A stretch of DNA of 64,000 nucleotides from Pedobacter chinensis. Its GTDB lineage: Bacteria > Bacteroidota > Bacteroidia > Sphingobacteriales > Sphingobacteriaceae. Position numbers and translations under genes: made by a program. Below are positions 45,157 through 53,483 of the stretch, one piece after another (position 1 is the stretch's first letter; every line of letters begins with the position of its first letter). The stretch spans positions 62,001-126,000 of the forward strand of contig NZ_QPKV01000009.1 in the NCBI RefSeq assembly GCF_003339865.1, given 5' to 3'. The notes beneath the pieces were generated by a model. That model was not told the DNA's origin and did not search any database. It was given only the letters and a program-made list of their open reading frames with translations.

Positions 45157-45591
45157 TTAATCTACAGTATATGCTACTGTTATATCATTTAATTTTATCA
45201 ATAAATTAATGAATGTTTCTTTTTCTTTTTTAGTGAAATGTTCATCCAGATATTCATTGAATTTGCGCACAACGCCTTTTGCCAGTTGTTTCTTTTCTTT
45301 TCCAAAATCGGTCAGGAAAACTTTCACAGAACGTTTATCACCAATAGAAGTTTCACGATAAATAAGATTTGCTTCTTCCATGTTATTCAACATGCGCGAC
45401 AAACTTGTAGCTTTAACACCAAGCAATGCAGCTAAATTTGAAACAGCAGTACCTTCTTCGTCATTAATATTAATAAGCATATACCCGATGGCCTGCGTAA
45501 TTCCAAAGCCAGCTGCCATTTGGTTGTACTTATTAAACATATTTTGCCAGGCAAACTTGATATGGTAATCTAATGTTTGTTGTTGTTTCAT
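45157..45591 (-). CDS. MarR-family transcriptional regulator
   Basis: The ATG at 45591 (MKQQQTLDYHIKFAWQNMFNKYNQ) is preferred to an earlier in-frame start that adds 35 unrelated residues; it gives 144 residues. The winged helix is clear in AVSNLAALLGVKATSLSRMLNNMEEANLIYRETSIGDKRSVKVFLTDFGKE. It leads the FadN-like gene, thiolase and acyl-CoA dehydrogenase, so it probably controls fatty-acid oxidation and may sense acyl-CoA, as FarR/MarR relatives do in other bacteria. A 14-bp palindrome covers the expected transcription start. Confidence 0.9.
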   Translation of the reverse strand: MKQQQTLDYHIKFAWQNMFNKYNQMAAGFGITQAIGYMLININDEEGTAVSNLAALLGVKATSLSRMLNNMEEANLIYRETSIGDKRSVKVFLTDFGKEKKQLAKGVVRKFNEYLDEHFTKKEKETFINLLIKLNDITVAYTVD

Positions 45592-45604
45592 TCTGGTGTT
45601 TTTA

Positions 45605-45618
45605 TTATGCTTGCATAA
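45605..45618. promoter_or_regulatory. Palindromic operator, probably for MarR
   Basis: TTATGC-TT-GCATAA is a 6-2-6 perfect palindrome placed directly downstream of the marR -7 element, at the likely transcription start. A repressor bound here would stop initiation, in line with autoregulation. Confidence 0.5.
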
Positions 45619-45650
45619 CAAAGCTAATGAATGTATTTTGTTAATGCAAC
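45619..45650 (-). promoter_or_regulatory. Putative promoter of the marR-fad operon
   Basis: On the minus strand TAGCTTTG (plus-strand CAAAGCTA, 45619-45626) fits TANNTTTG, and GTTG lies 20 bp upstream (plus-strand CAAC, 45647-45650). The palindrome at 45605-45618 is adjacent on the downstream side. Confidence 0.5.
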
Positions 45651-45674
45651 ACCAATTTGAATATTTTTTGTTAC

Positions 45675-45706
45675 AAAAAAAGCCTCCAATTTCCATCAGA
45701 GGCTTT
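45675..45706 (-). terminator. Terminator after gamma-glutamyltransferase
   Basis: On the minus strand AAGCCTC-TGATGGAAATTG-GAGGCTT forms a 7-bp hairpin followed by TTTTTT. It separates the ggt transcript from the marR promoter. Confidence 0.75.
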
Positions 45707-45784
45707 AGTATTATTATTTTACCAGTAAGTTCCCGGTTTATCGTATTTGTTTATCACTATACATTTACGCACTATTCAACCGCA

Positions 45785-47506
45785 CTAATAACCAATCGCA
45801 ATATCATCACCACGCGGGTCAGCACCGCCTTGATAACTGCCCCATTTGGTTTTTAAAATAGCGTCGACCCTTCCAATCGGTCCGCGGTTAATGATTTTAT
45901 AACCTTTTGCTTTTAACTTTTCCGTTGATAAGCTATCAATAGCATCCTTTTCAGCATAAACTTCATCGGGTAACCATTGATGATGGAATTTCTTTGCGGC
46001 CACTGCCGATTGCATATTCATATCGAAATCGATCACATTTATGATGGTTTGAAAAACTGAAGTAATAATTGTCGATCCACCAGGTGTACCCACTACCATG
46101 AAAAGCTTACCGTCTTTTTCCACTATGCTTGGGGTCATTGAACTGAGCATTCTTTTATTCGGGGCAATTGCATTTGCCTCTCCCCCAACTAATCCATACA
46201 TATTTGGTGCACCGGGTTTAACAGAAAAATCATCCATTTCATTATTCAACAGGAAACCTGCTCCCTTTACCGCAACTAACGAGCCGTACGAGCCATTTAA
46301 AGTAGTGGTAATTGAAACCGCATTACCGCTGCGATCTACAATAGAAAAATGTGTGGTTTCTTCGTGCTCTTTGCCATTAACCTGTCCCGCTAAAATAGCG
46401 CTGCTTGGCGTGGCTGTTGCCCAGTTGAAATTTGCCATCCTATTTTTATTATAACTGGTGCTTAGCAGCGTGGCTTGAGGAACTGCATAAAAATCAGGAT
46501 CACCTAAATGCGTTGCCCGGTCTGCATAAACGCGTCTTTCAGCCTCAACAATAACTTGTACAGTAGAATCTGCATTATGCCCCCATCTTTTTAAAGGATA
46601 GGGTTCTACAGATTGCAGCAATTGAATCAATGCAATACCTCCGCTTGAAGTTGGTGGCATAGTTATAATTTTATAACCCCGATAATTACCCGTGATTGGT
46701 TTACGCCAAACAGAATGATAATTCTTTAAATCATCTTTTGTCATTAAGCCTTTACCACGCTGCATTTCGGCAACTATTGAATCGGCAACGGCACCCTCAT
46801 AAAATCCTGCCCTGCCTTTCTCCTGAATTAATTTTAATGTGTTGGCTAATTCCTTTTGAACTAACACATCATTTTCTTTCCAGGTGCTCTCTAAACTTAC
46901 AAAGGCAATTCCATTGGGATTAAATTCCATAAACTTACCGTGCAAACCATTTAATTCTCCTGCTTGTCGTTTTGTAATTTTAAAACCGTTCTGAGCTAAA
47001 TCAATAGCGGGCTGTAAAATCTGTTTCCAGGAAAGTTTTCCGTATTTCTGATGTGCTTGAACCATTCCATCTACTGATCCGGGAACGCCAGCGGCCAGAT
47101 GCCCATATAAACTTTTATCAACTATTGGATTTCCGGCGGCATCTAAATACATATCTCTGCTGGCAGATGCTGAAGCTTTTTCACGAAAATCAAGTGCGTT
47201 AACTTCTCCGCTTGCCGACCGGTAAACCATGAAGCCGCCACCGCCAATATTTCCGGCATTTGGATAAACTACGGCCAATGCAAATTGAACTGCAACTGCT
47301 GCATCAACTGCATTACCACCCTTTTTCAAAATTTCAATTCCTACCTGCGATGCTTCCGGATGCGCAGTAACAACCATCCCGTTTTTAAATTCATTGCTAT
47401 TGTTTTTACCCAATTGACCGCTTACGCAGCTGGCTAAAACAATTATGGCTACTAATAAGATTGAAGTAATTTTGAAATTAGTTAGGCGACTTATAGTTTT
47501 CTGCAT
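45785..47506 (-). CDS. ggt: Gamma-glutamyltransferase
   Basis: The ATG at 47506 (MQKTISRLTNF) is preferred to a TTG at 47524. The protein has about 573 residues with a lipoprotein-like leader (IIVLASCVSG). It is an Ntn hydrolase: the start of the small subunit is the TTHFSIVD motif, the nucleophilic Thr being about residue 384 from this ATG, and GNIGGGGFMVYR and LDFREKAS mark the large subunit. The MLSSMTPSIVEKDGKLFMVVGTPGGS region binds the glutamate. It cleaves glutathione or gamma-glutamyl peptides in the periplasm. Its start overlaps the end of the acyl-CoA ligase gene. Confidence 0.93.
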   Translation of the reverse strand: MQKTISRLTNFKITSILLVAIIVLASCVSGQLGKNNSNEFKNGMVVTAHPEASQVGIEILKKGGNAVDAAVAVQFALAVVYPNAGNIGGGGFMVYRSASGEVNALDFREKASASASRDMYLDAAGNPIVDKSLYGHLAAGVPGSVDGMVQAHQKYGKLSWKQILQPAIDLAQNGFKITKRQAGELNGLHGKFMEFNPNGIAFVSLESTWKENDVLVQKELANTLKLIQEKGRAGFYEGAVADSIVAEMQRGKGLMTKDDLKNYHSVWRKPITGNYRGYKIITMPPTSSGGIALIQLLQSVEPYPLKRWGHNADSTVQVIVEAERRVYADRATHLGDPDFYAVPQATLLSTSYNKNRMANFNWATATPSSAILAGQVNGKEHEETTHFSIVDRSGNAVSITTTLNGSYGSLVAVKGAGFLLNNEMDDFSVKPGAPNMYGLVGGEANAIAPNKRMLSSMTPSIVEKDGKLFMVVGTPGGSTIITSVFQTIINVIDFDMNMQSAVAAKKFHHQWLPDEVYAEKDAIDSLSTEKLKAKGYKIINRGPIGRVDAILKTKWGSYQGGADPRGDDIAIGY

Positions 47507-49253
47507 CTTTATATATTTTTTCAATGATGTTGTTATTTTTCTCTGTGATTACTTTTCTCTTTAAACTGAGTTTAGGCGTTAATTCCCCTCCATCAATACT
47601 CCATTCTTTTGGTAAAAGTGCAAATCTTTTAACCTGTTCCCATTTACCAAAACCACTATTTGATGCTTCTATTACCTCATTATATTTAGTTAAAACCTGT
47701 TCATTTTTGATGATTTCTTCATTGGTTGTAAAAGTAATTCCCTTTCTGCCTGCCCAGGTTTTTAAGGTTTCGAAATTCGGAACAATCAAAGCTGAAGGGA
47801 ATTTTCTGTTCTCCCCTAAAACCATAATCTGTTCAATAAAAATAGATTCTTTATACTTATTTTCGAGCATCTGTGGCGCTACATACTTGCCTCCTGCTGT
47901 TTTAAACATTTCTTTCTTACGGTCGGTAATTTTTAAAAACCGGCCATCTACCAATTCTCCAATATCTCCTGTATGAAACCAACCGTCGTTATCAATAGCC
48001 TCGTTTGTTAGATCTGGGCGATTATAATAACCTTTCATTACCTGATGTCCGCGTGTTAATACTTCCCCATCCTGTGCAATTTTCACCTCTACTCCTTTAA
48101 TTACTTCCCCCACCGTTCCGAACATTGTTCCTCCAAAATGATTAACTGTAATTACGGGAGAAGTTTCCGTTAATCCATAACCTTCAAAAACAGGCATTCC
48201 TGCAGCCCAAAAAATGCGGGCCAAACGTGGATTCAGGGCTGCTCCTCCAGATACAATCACTACAATCTCCCCGCCAAGGGCCTCCTGCCATTTTTTAAAA
48301 ACCAGTTTCCTGGCAATACCCAGTTTAAAGTTATACCAGCCACCCGCATTAGTGGTATATTTTTCAGCCAAAGCCACCGACCAGAAGAAAATGCCTTTTT
48401 TAATTCCGGTTAGCGCCTTCCCTTTTTCCATTATTTTATCATAAACTTTTTCCAGGAGCCGGGGGACAGTTGAAAATGCATTTGGTTTTACATGTTGAAT
48501 GTCGGCAACAATTGTTTCCATACTTTCTGCATAATAAACCGCTGTTCTGTTAAACAAATACAGGTAAATAATCATGCGTTCGAATATGTGTGAGAGCGGT
48601 AAAAAACTTAAACCTTTATTTACCCCCTCAGGCATTACCACTGCGGAGTTAACAAAATTTGCCACCAGGTTATGATGGGTTAACATTACACCCTTTGGTG
48701 TTCCGGTAGTTCCTGAAGTATAAATTAAAGTCAGAATATCCTCCGGTTCAACTTTCGCCCGGTAGTCATCTAGATTGATTTCCTGATCATTCCTGCCTTC
48801 CTCAATAAGTGTTTTCCAGCATGTTACTCCTTCAATATCATTAAAACTGAAAATTTTAATGTCTGGATTTATAGCGTCGGCGCAAGGCTTTATTTTTTTA
48901 TATAAATCTGCATCTGCAACAAATACAATTGATATTTCGGCATCTTTTAGAATAAACTGAATGTCATGTTCTGCTAAGGTTGGGTATAACGGGATCTGGT
49001 AAGCTCCAATTTGATTGGCTGCAAAATCGGCAATGTTCCATTCCGGTCTGTTATGCGACATTACCGCAACACGCCCTCCTTTAACAATTCCTTGTTTTAT
49101 TAATCCACGGCTTAAATTATCTACAGTGTCACAAAATTCTTCTGTACTGTAGTTAATCCATTTGCCATTAATTTTTCCGTTGATGAATTCTTGCTTAGGA
49201 TTTTCCAGGCTATACCTTAATAGATCAAAAACCCTTGTAATTTCTGCAGCCAT
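47478..49253 (-). CDS. Long-chain fatty-acid-CoA ligase (AMP-dependent synthetase)
   Basis: The 591-residue protein shows the adenylate-forming motifs: LTLIYTSGTTGTPKGVMLTHHN (P-loop), VFEGYGLTETSPVITV, and DNDGWFHTGDIGELVDGRFLKITDRKKEMFKTAGGKYVAPQ with the hinge. It converts long-chain fatty acids to acyl-CoA, the entry to beta-oxidation whose genes follow at 38.9-45.6 kb on the same strand after ggt. In Bacteroidota this group is often listed as FadD or the FACL type; the chain preference is unknown. The stop codon lies within the next gene's start region. Confidence 0.94.
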   Translation of the reverse strand: MAAEITRVFDLLRYSLENPKQEFINGKINGKWINYSTEEFCDTVDNLSRGLIKQGIVKGGRVAVMSHNRPEWNIADFAANQIGAYQIPLYPTLAEHDIQFILKDAEISIVFVADADLYKKIKPCADAINPDIKIFSFNDIEGVTCWKTLIEEGRNDQEINLDDYRAKVEPEDILTLIYTSGTTGTPKGVMLTHHNLVANFVNSAVVMPEGVNKGLSFLPLSHIFERMIIYLYLFNRTAVYYAESMETIVADIQHVKPNAFSTVPRLLEKVYDKIMEKGKALTGIKKGIFFWSVALAEKYTTNAGGWYNFKLGIARKLVFKKWQEALGGEIVVIVSGGAALNPRLARIFWAAGMPVFEGYGLTETSPVITVNHFGGTMFGTVGEVIKGVEVKIAQDGEVLTRGHQVMKGYYNRPDLTNEAIDNDGWFHTGDIGELVDGRFLKITDRKKEMFKTAGGKYVAPQMLENKYKESIFIEQIMVLGENRKFPSALIVPNFETLKTWAGRKGITFTTNEEIIKNEQVLTKYNEVIEASNSGFGKWEQVKRFALLPKEWSIDGGELTPKLSLKRKVITEKNNNIIEKIYKDAENYKSPN

Positions 49254-49520
49254 ATATTTTTTATTATTTGGTTAAGTTAAAAAAATCAAACATAAAGATG
49301 TTGTTAAGCCTTATGTTTTTTTATCGAATATTTTGCACGGACAGAGAATGCCAAAACTTCTTCAGGTATAAAATATTGGAATAAACTTAACAAATCCATT
49401 ATTACTATGCAAGCATTGTTTTTTATCGCCATAAGATTTTTACCGAAAAAACATAAACGGCATCAAAGTTGTTAAGCTGTTTAAATACTTAAGAAAACAT
49501 TATTTACTAAAAAATTTATT

Positions 49521-49985
49521 ATGAAAAAGCTATTTACAATTTTAGGATGCATTGCTTTATTTGCACTTACCACAACGAATGTTAAAGCTCAGAATTACAA
49601 AACAGGGTTAGGTTTAGGTATTGACTTTGGTGACGGGGCTACTTTGGTGGGTCCTTCAGTTAGACATCATTTTAGCAGAAGTGCAGCCTTACAGGGCGAG
49701 GTTTTGTTTGGGGGAAACTCAACAGTACTTCAGGCATTTTTACAATATAATGCTTCATTACCCGGAGCAAAAGGTTTAGACTGGTATTTGGGTGGTGGTC
49801 CATCAGTGCAATTGTATGATGGCGGTTCTAGTTTTTATTTGGTACCAATGGTAGGTTTAGATTATAAAATTAGTGGTGCACCTTTAGCAATCGCTTTAGA
49901 CTGGAGACCAAGACTTTATATTGGAAGCAATGATAGCGACTTCAATGCAGGAAGATTTGGTTTAGGCTTTAGATATACTTTTTAA
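49521..49985 (+). CDS. Small outer-membrane beta-barrel protein
   Basis: The 154-residue protein has a signal peptide (MKKLFTILGCIALFALTTTNVKAQ) and then eight alternating strand segments rich in Gly and aromatic residues, ending GRFGLGFRYTF with the aromatic C-terminus of a barrel protein. The size fits an eight-stranded OmpX/OmpA-like barrel. Function is unknown; it may stabilise the outer membrane. It is a single gene with a strong terminator downstream. Confidence 0.82.
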   Translation: MKKLFTILGCIALFALTTTNVKAQNYKTGLGLGIDFGDGATLVGPSVRHHFSRSAALQGEVLFGGNSTVLQAFLQYNASLPGAKGLDWYLGGGPSVQLYDGGSSFYLVPMVGLDYKISGAPLAIALDWRPRLYIGSNDSDFNAGRFGLGFRYTF

Positions 49986-50040
49986 GGCCGAAAGCAGAAA
50001 GACCAAAGCTGAAGGCTAAAAGACTAAAGCTGAAAGATTA
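49984..50040. repeat. Short repeats of the GACCAAAGCTGAAGG type
   Basis: Words of the form CCGAAAGCAGAAAGACCAAAG, here broken into CGAAAGC, GACCAAAGCTGAAGG and GACTAAAGCTGAAAG, are strung together after the stop of the barrel gene. The same words form the inverted repeat at 38852-38949, and a coding form occurs in the second linker of sucB. Confidence 0.7.
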
Positions 50041-50053
50041 AGCTTAAAATATA

Positions 50054-50090
50054 AAAACCCGTTAGAAAATTTTCTAACGGGTTTTTTTTT
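50054..50090. terminator. Bidirectional terminator between convergent genes
   Basis: AAAACCCGTTAGAAAA (50054-50069) and TTTTCTAACGGGTTTT (50070-50085) make a 32-bp perfect palindrome with T runs on both sides. It serves the beta-barrel gene and the M61 peptidase gene together. Confidence 0.9.
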
Positions 50091-50121
50091 GACTCAAGAC
50101 TAGTGACTCATGACTCCAAAC

Positions 50122-51954
50122 TTACTTCCCTGTCCATTTTTTAAACACTGTTTTTTGAGCTGGTGTTGCATTTTCATTTATTGTTGCTTTTAAACGTACA
50201 CTTGGATTTTCTTTTAAGGTTAAAGAAATCTCACGTTCCAAACCATCACGTTTAACTTTAAGTTTTAATACATCACCAATGTTTTTCTTTGAAACCAAAG
50301 GCAAAGTTTCCAATGAAAGCATCGGGCTTCTTAATTTCACGGTTGATAAAGCTTCACTTACCGTTACATCATCCAATGAAATAATTTCATCATTAACATT
50401 TAAACCCGCAATCCATGCTGCTGAGTTTCTGCTGATCGAAGTAACCGAAATTGTACCATTATTGGTTAACTGCCCACTTGCCCCGCTTACCGGTTTATCA
50501 GGCGTTGCATTTTCGGTGGTTATGTTAATACCTGCATAGCCGAAATATTTCACATATTCTGCGTCATCTACACCATTAACATACTTGGCCCAGAAATTAG
50601 TGAAACTGATTCCTGAAATCTTTTCTACCATTGCTTTAAATTCTGCATCCGTATAACCCCGTTTTAAAGTTTTGCATTGTAAATACATGGCCTTCATCAC
50701 ATCATCTAAACTTTTTGCTCCTTTTGTAGCATTTATGATTTCTAAATCCATCAAAATTCCAATAACCTCACCTTTGTTGTAGTAAGAAATTGAATTGTTT
50801 TTAGAGTTTTCATTTGGGCGGTAGCCGATGATCCAGGCATCATAACTTGACGATGCTGCAGACTGATATTTAGAACCTGGTGTATTTAATACAGTACCAA
50901 TTGCACCCGCAAGATCATTAACAAAAGTATTGTCATCATTAAAACCTGCTCTGTGCATGTATTTATTTTCATAGTATGAAGTAAATCCTTCCGCAATCCA
51001 AAGGTTGGTGGTGTAATTTTCGTTATCGTAATCAAACGGACCTAATGCTACCGGACGTAAACGTTTTACATTCCACAAGTGATGATATTCATGAGCAACT
51101 AAACCTAAGAACCCTTTGTAACCTGCTTCGGTATTATAAGCATTTCTGGTTGCGCCCAAAGTAGTAGAGTTTAAGTGCTCTAAACCGCCACCGCCTCTCA
51201 AGAAATTATGAACAATAAAAACATAATGCTTATTTGGATTTTCGCCATAAACTGCTGTGATTTCTTCTACAATTTTAGCCATATCCACTTTAAGTTTTTC
51301 CTTATCATAGTTGCCTCCGCCATACATGGCTACTTCATGACGAACACCTGCCGCCATAAATTCAAAAACATCCTGATTACCTACTTCAATAGGGCTATCA
51401 TATAAAATATCAAAATCAGTTGCTTTATAGGTAAACTTTTCTCCTGCTACCGGCTCTAAGCCTGTTGAAACTTTGCTCCAGGTATTAAAAGGAATAATTT
51501 TAACTGTACTAGGTGATTTAATCATACCATCGGGATGCATAAAAATTCCTGTAGATGATAAGAAAGCATGAGATTCATCAATAAAGGGAGTACGTACTGA
51601 AATTTCAAATGCGTAAACACGGTAATTGATTTTGATATTTGCCGCTTTCGCTGAAAATATTCTCCAGGTATTTTTTCTTACTTTTTCTACTTTTACGGCT
51701 TTACCTCCGGCAGATGCTTTAAATTCCTCTACACTTTTTTCAAATTCGCGTATAAGGTAAGATCCTGGAGTCCAAACTGGCATTTTTACATCAACGTAAT
51801 CTTTTACCAAGCCAGAAATATTCATCTGAATTTCGGCATAATGTGCTTGCGGTTCTTTAAAAGAAACTTCAAAAGCAATTTTTACCTGCGCCTTCGTTGC
51901 CATAATACACGTTAGTAATAAAACTAAACTTAAAATTGATTTTTTAATAAACAT
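50122..51954 (-). CDS. M61-family metallopeptidase with PDZ domain
   Basis: The 610-residue protein has a signal peptide (about 1-22), an N-terminal beta domain (to about 190), the M61 catalytic domain with HEYHH at 288-292 and the third zinc ligand in AEGFTSYYE (Glu about 323), and a PDZ domain (about 500-580, SVTSISRNSAAWIAGLNVNDEIISLDDV). Family M61 includes glycyl aminopeptidases. The enzyme is probably periplasmic or cell-surface and processes peptides; it is a stand-alone unit. Length and order of domains are normal for Bacteroidota members. Confidence 0.93.
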   Translation of the reverse strand: MFIKKSILSLVLLLTCIMATKAQVKIAFEVSFKEPQAHYAEIQMNISGLVKDYVDVKMPVWTPGSYLIREFEKSVEEFKASAGGKAVKVEKVRKNTWRIFSAKAANIKINYRVYAFEISVRTPFIDESHAFLSSTGIFMHPDGMIKSPSTVKIIPFNTWSKVSTGLEPVAGEKFTYKATDFDILYDSPIEVGNQDVFEFMAAGVRHEVAMYGGGNYDKEKLKVDMAKIVEEITAVYGENPNKHYVFIVHNFLRGGGGLEHLNSTTLGATRNAYNTEAGYKGFLGLVAHEYHHLWNVKRLRPVALGPFDYDNENYTTNLWIAEGFTSYYENKYMHRAGFNDDNTFVNDLAGAIGTVLNTPGSKYQSAASSSYDAWIIGYRPNENSKNNSISYYNKGEVIGILMDLEIINATKGAKSLDDVMKAMYLQCKTLKRGYTDAEFKAMVEKISGISFTNFWAKYVNGVDDAEYVKYFGYAGINITTENATPDKPVSGASGQLTNNGTISVTSISRNSAAWIAGLNVNDEIISLDDVTVSEALSTVKLRSPMLSLETLPLVSKKNIGDVLKLKVKRDGLEREISLTLKENPSVRLKATINENATPAQKTVFKKWTGK

Positions 51955-52054
51955 ATTGAGGGTATTTTGTCCACAAAATTATATTTATTGATGAGGTTTC
52001 CGAATTAAAAACAAAAAAGGGGTGTAAAATAGTTGTTTCGCTAGACTGGTTGGA

Positions 52055-52256
52055 CCTCTGGAGTCTGAAGTCGGAGGTCCAAAGCCTAAAGAACAAAGCT
52101 GTCATTAGAACTTTGGCATTTATTCAGTACTTCTTTCAACTTTACCGCTATAATTTCGAACTAAGAAACTTCATGCCAATTATCTTCTTTGCCTCCCACA
52201 ACTTTTGAGTCCGGACTCCCGACTTCGGACCCCTGACTAAGTAAACTTCAGACTAA
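52055..52256. repeat. GACTTCGGACT-type repeats between peptidase and efflux genes
   Basis: The gap 51955-52373 has no gene. It holds GAGTCTGAAGTCGGAGGTCC near 52061-52080 and, in inverted form, GAGTCCGGACTCCCGACTTC from about 52206, followed by GGACCCCTGACTAAG and CTTCAGACT. The two blocks can pair and are about 130 bp apart. The same vocabulary occurs just after the terminator at 50090 (GACTCAAGACTAGTGACTC) and inside the first linker of sucB. Confidence 0.7.
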
Positions 52257-52373
52257 TTTGGTAACATCCTTAATACAACAAATTTAGGACTAAACTATTT
52301 GAATATTTTTACGCTCTAATATTGAACGTTAATTTCATTTTAATGTTCAGATAAGCACGACACCAATATAACC

Positions 52374-53483
52374 ATGAAGAAAAGGTATATCATTTATGCT
52401 GTTTTGGCTTTAGGCCTGGCCTATTTAGTTTATTACAGAATTAACGCGAATAAAAAATTAGAGGGAGGTGGTGCTGCTGCTGCAACCGGACAAGGAAAGG
52501 GTGCCGCCGGAGGAAAAGGTGGTGGTGCAGGTGCTCCGTTAGTAGTTGATGGAATTATAGTTAAACCAACATCATTTAACACTGATCTGGAAGTGACAGG
52601 AGCAATTGATGCAAATGAATCTGTGGTTTTGAAAAGTGAGGTTTCTGGTTTGGTCACCGGAATTTATTTTACAGAAGGAACAAATGTTACCAAAGGGGCA
52701 GTTTTGGTAAAAGTTAATGACAGCGACATCCAGGCACAACTGCAAGAGGCATTAACCAGGCAAAAACTTTCGGGCACTAATGAAAACAGGGCAAAACAAT
52801 TATTGGAAAAAGGCGCAATCAGCCAGGAAGAATATGATACTTCTCTGGCTGATTTAAAATCATTACAGGCACAATCACAATTAATCAGAGCCCAGCTTGC
52901 CAGAACAACTATCCGGGCTCCTTTTTCGGGAAGAATCGGATTGCGCAACATCTCGGCAGGAACGTATTTAACACCTGCAACCGTAATTGCAAATCTGGTT
53001 AGCACTAATCCAGTGAAGGTAACTTTTTCGGTTCCGGAGAAATATGCTGGCCAAATAAATCTGGGGTCATCCATTACTTTTACAACTGATGGATCTTCAA
53101 AGCAGAACACCGGAAAAGTGTATGCGATTGAGCCAGGCATCAATGCCGCAACACGAACATTACAAATCAGGGCACTGGCACCTAATGCAGATAATGCTTT
53201 GTTACCAGGTTCATTTGCAAAAATAAAACTGGCATTAAATACTTTACAAAATGCAATCCTTATTCCAAACCAGGCAATAATCCCAGTTTTGAAAGGAAAA
53301 ATAGTTTACATCCAAAAGAACGGGAAAGCACAGGAGGTTAAGGTTGAAGCAGGAACGCGTACTGATGAAAACATTGTAATCACTTCAGGATTGAAAGCTG
53401 GCGATACTGTACTAACCACAGGCTCCATGGCTTTGAAAAAAGATGCTCCGGTAAAAGTTAATTTGGTTAAAGAATCATTATGA
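52374..53483 (+). CDS. RND efflux periplasmic adaptor (membrane fusion protein)
   Basis: The 369-residue protein has an N-terminal membrane anchor (about 5-22), then a Gly/Ala-rich spacer (about 31-55), an unusually simple stretch. The lipoyl/hairpin parts are ESVVLKSEVSGLVTGIYFTEGTNVTKGAVLVKV and LARTTIRAPFSGRIGLRNISAGTYL; beta-barrel and membrane-proximal domains follow (VKVTFSVPEKYAGQI, ALLPGSFAKIKLAL). It bridges the inner-membrane pump and the outer-membrane channel. Its stop overlaps the pump gene's ATG by 4 bp, so the three genes form an efflux operon. Confidence 0.95.
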   Translation: MKKRYIIYAVLALGLAYLVYYRINANKKLEGGGAAAATGQGKGAAGGKGGGAGAPLVVDGIIVKPTSFNTDLEVTGAIDANESVVLKSEVSGLVTGIYFTEGTNVTKGAVLVKVNDSDIQAQLQEALTRQKLSGTNENRAKQLLEKGAISQEEYDTSLADLKSLQAQSQLIRAQLARTTIRAPFSGRIGLRNISAGTYLTPATVIANLVSTNPVKVTFSVPEKYAGQINLGSSITFTTDGSSKQNTGKVYAIEPGINAATRTLQIRALAPNADNALLPGSFAKIKLALNTLQNAILIPNQAIIPVLKGKIVYIQKNGKAQEVKVEAGTRTDENIVITSGLKAGDTVLTTGSMALKKDAPVKVNLVKESL

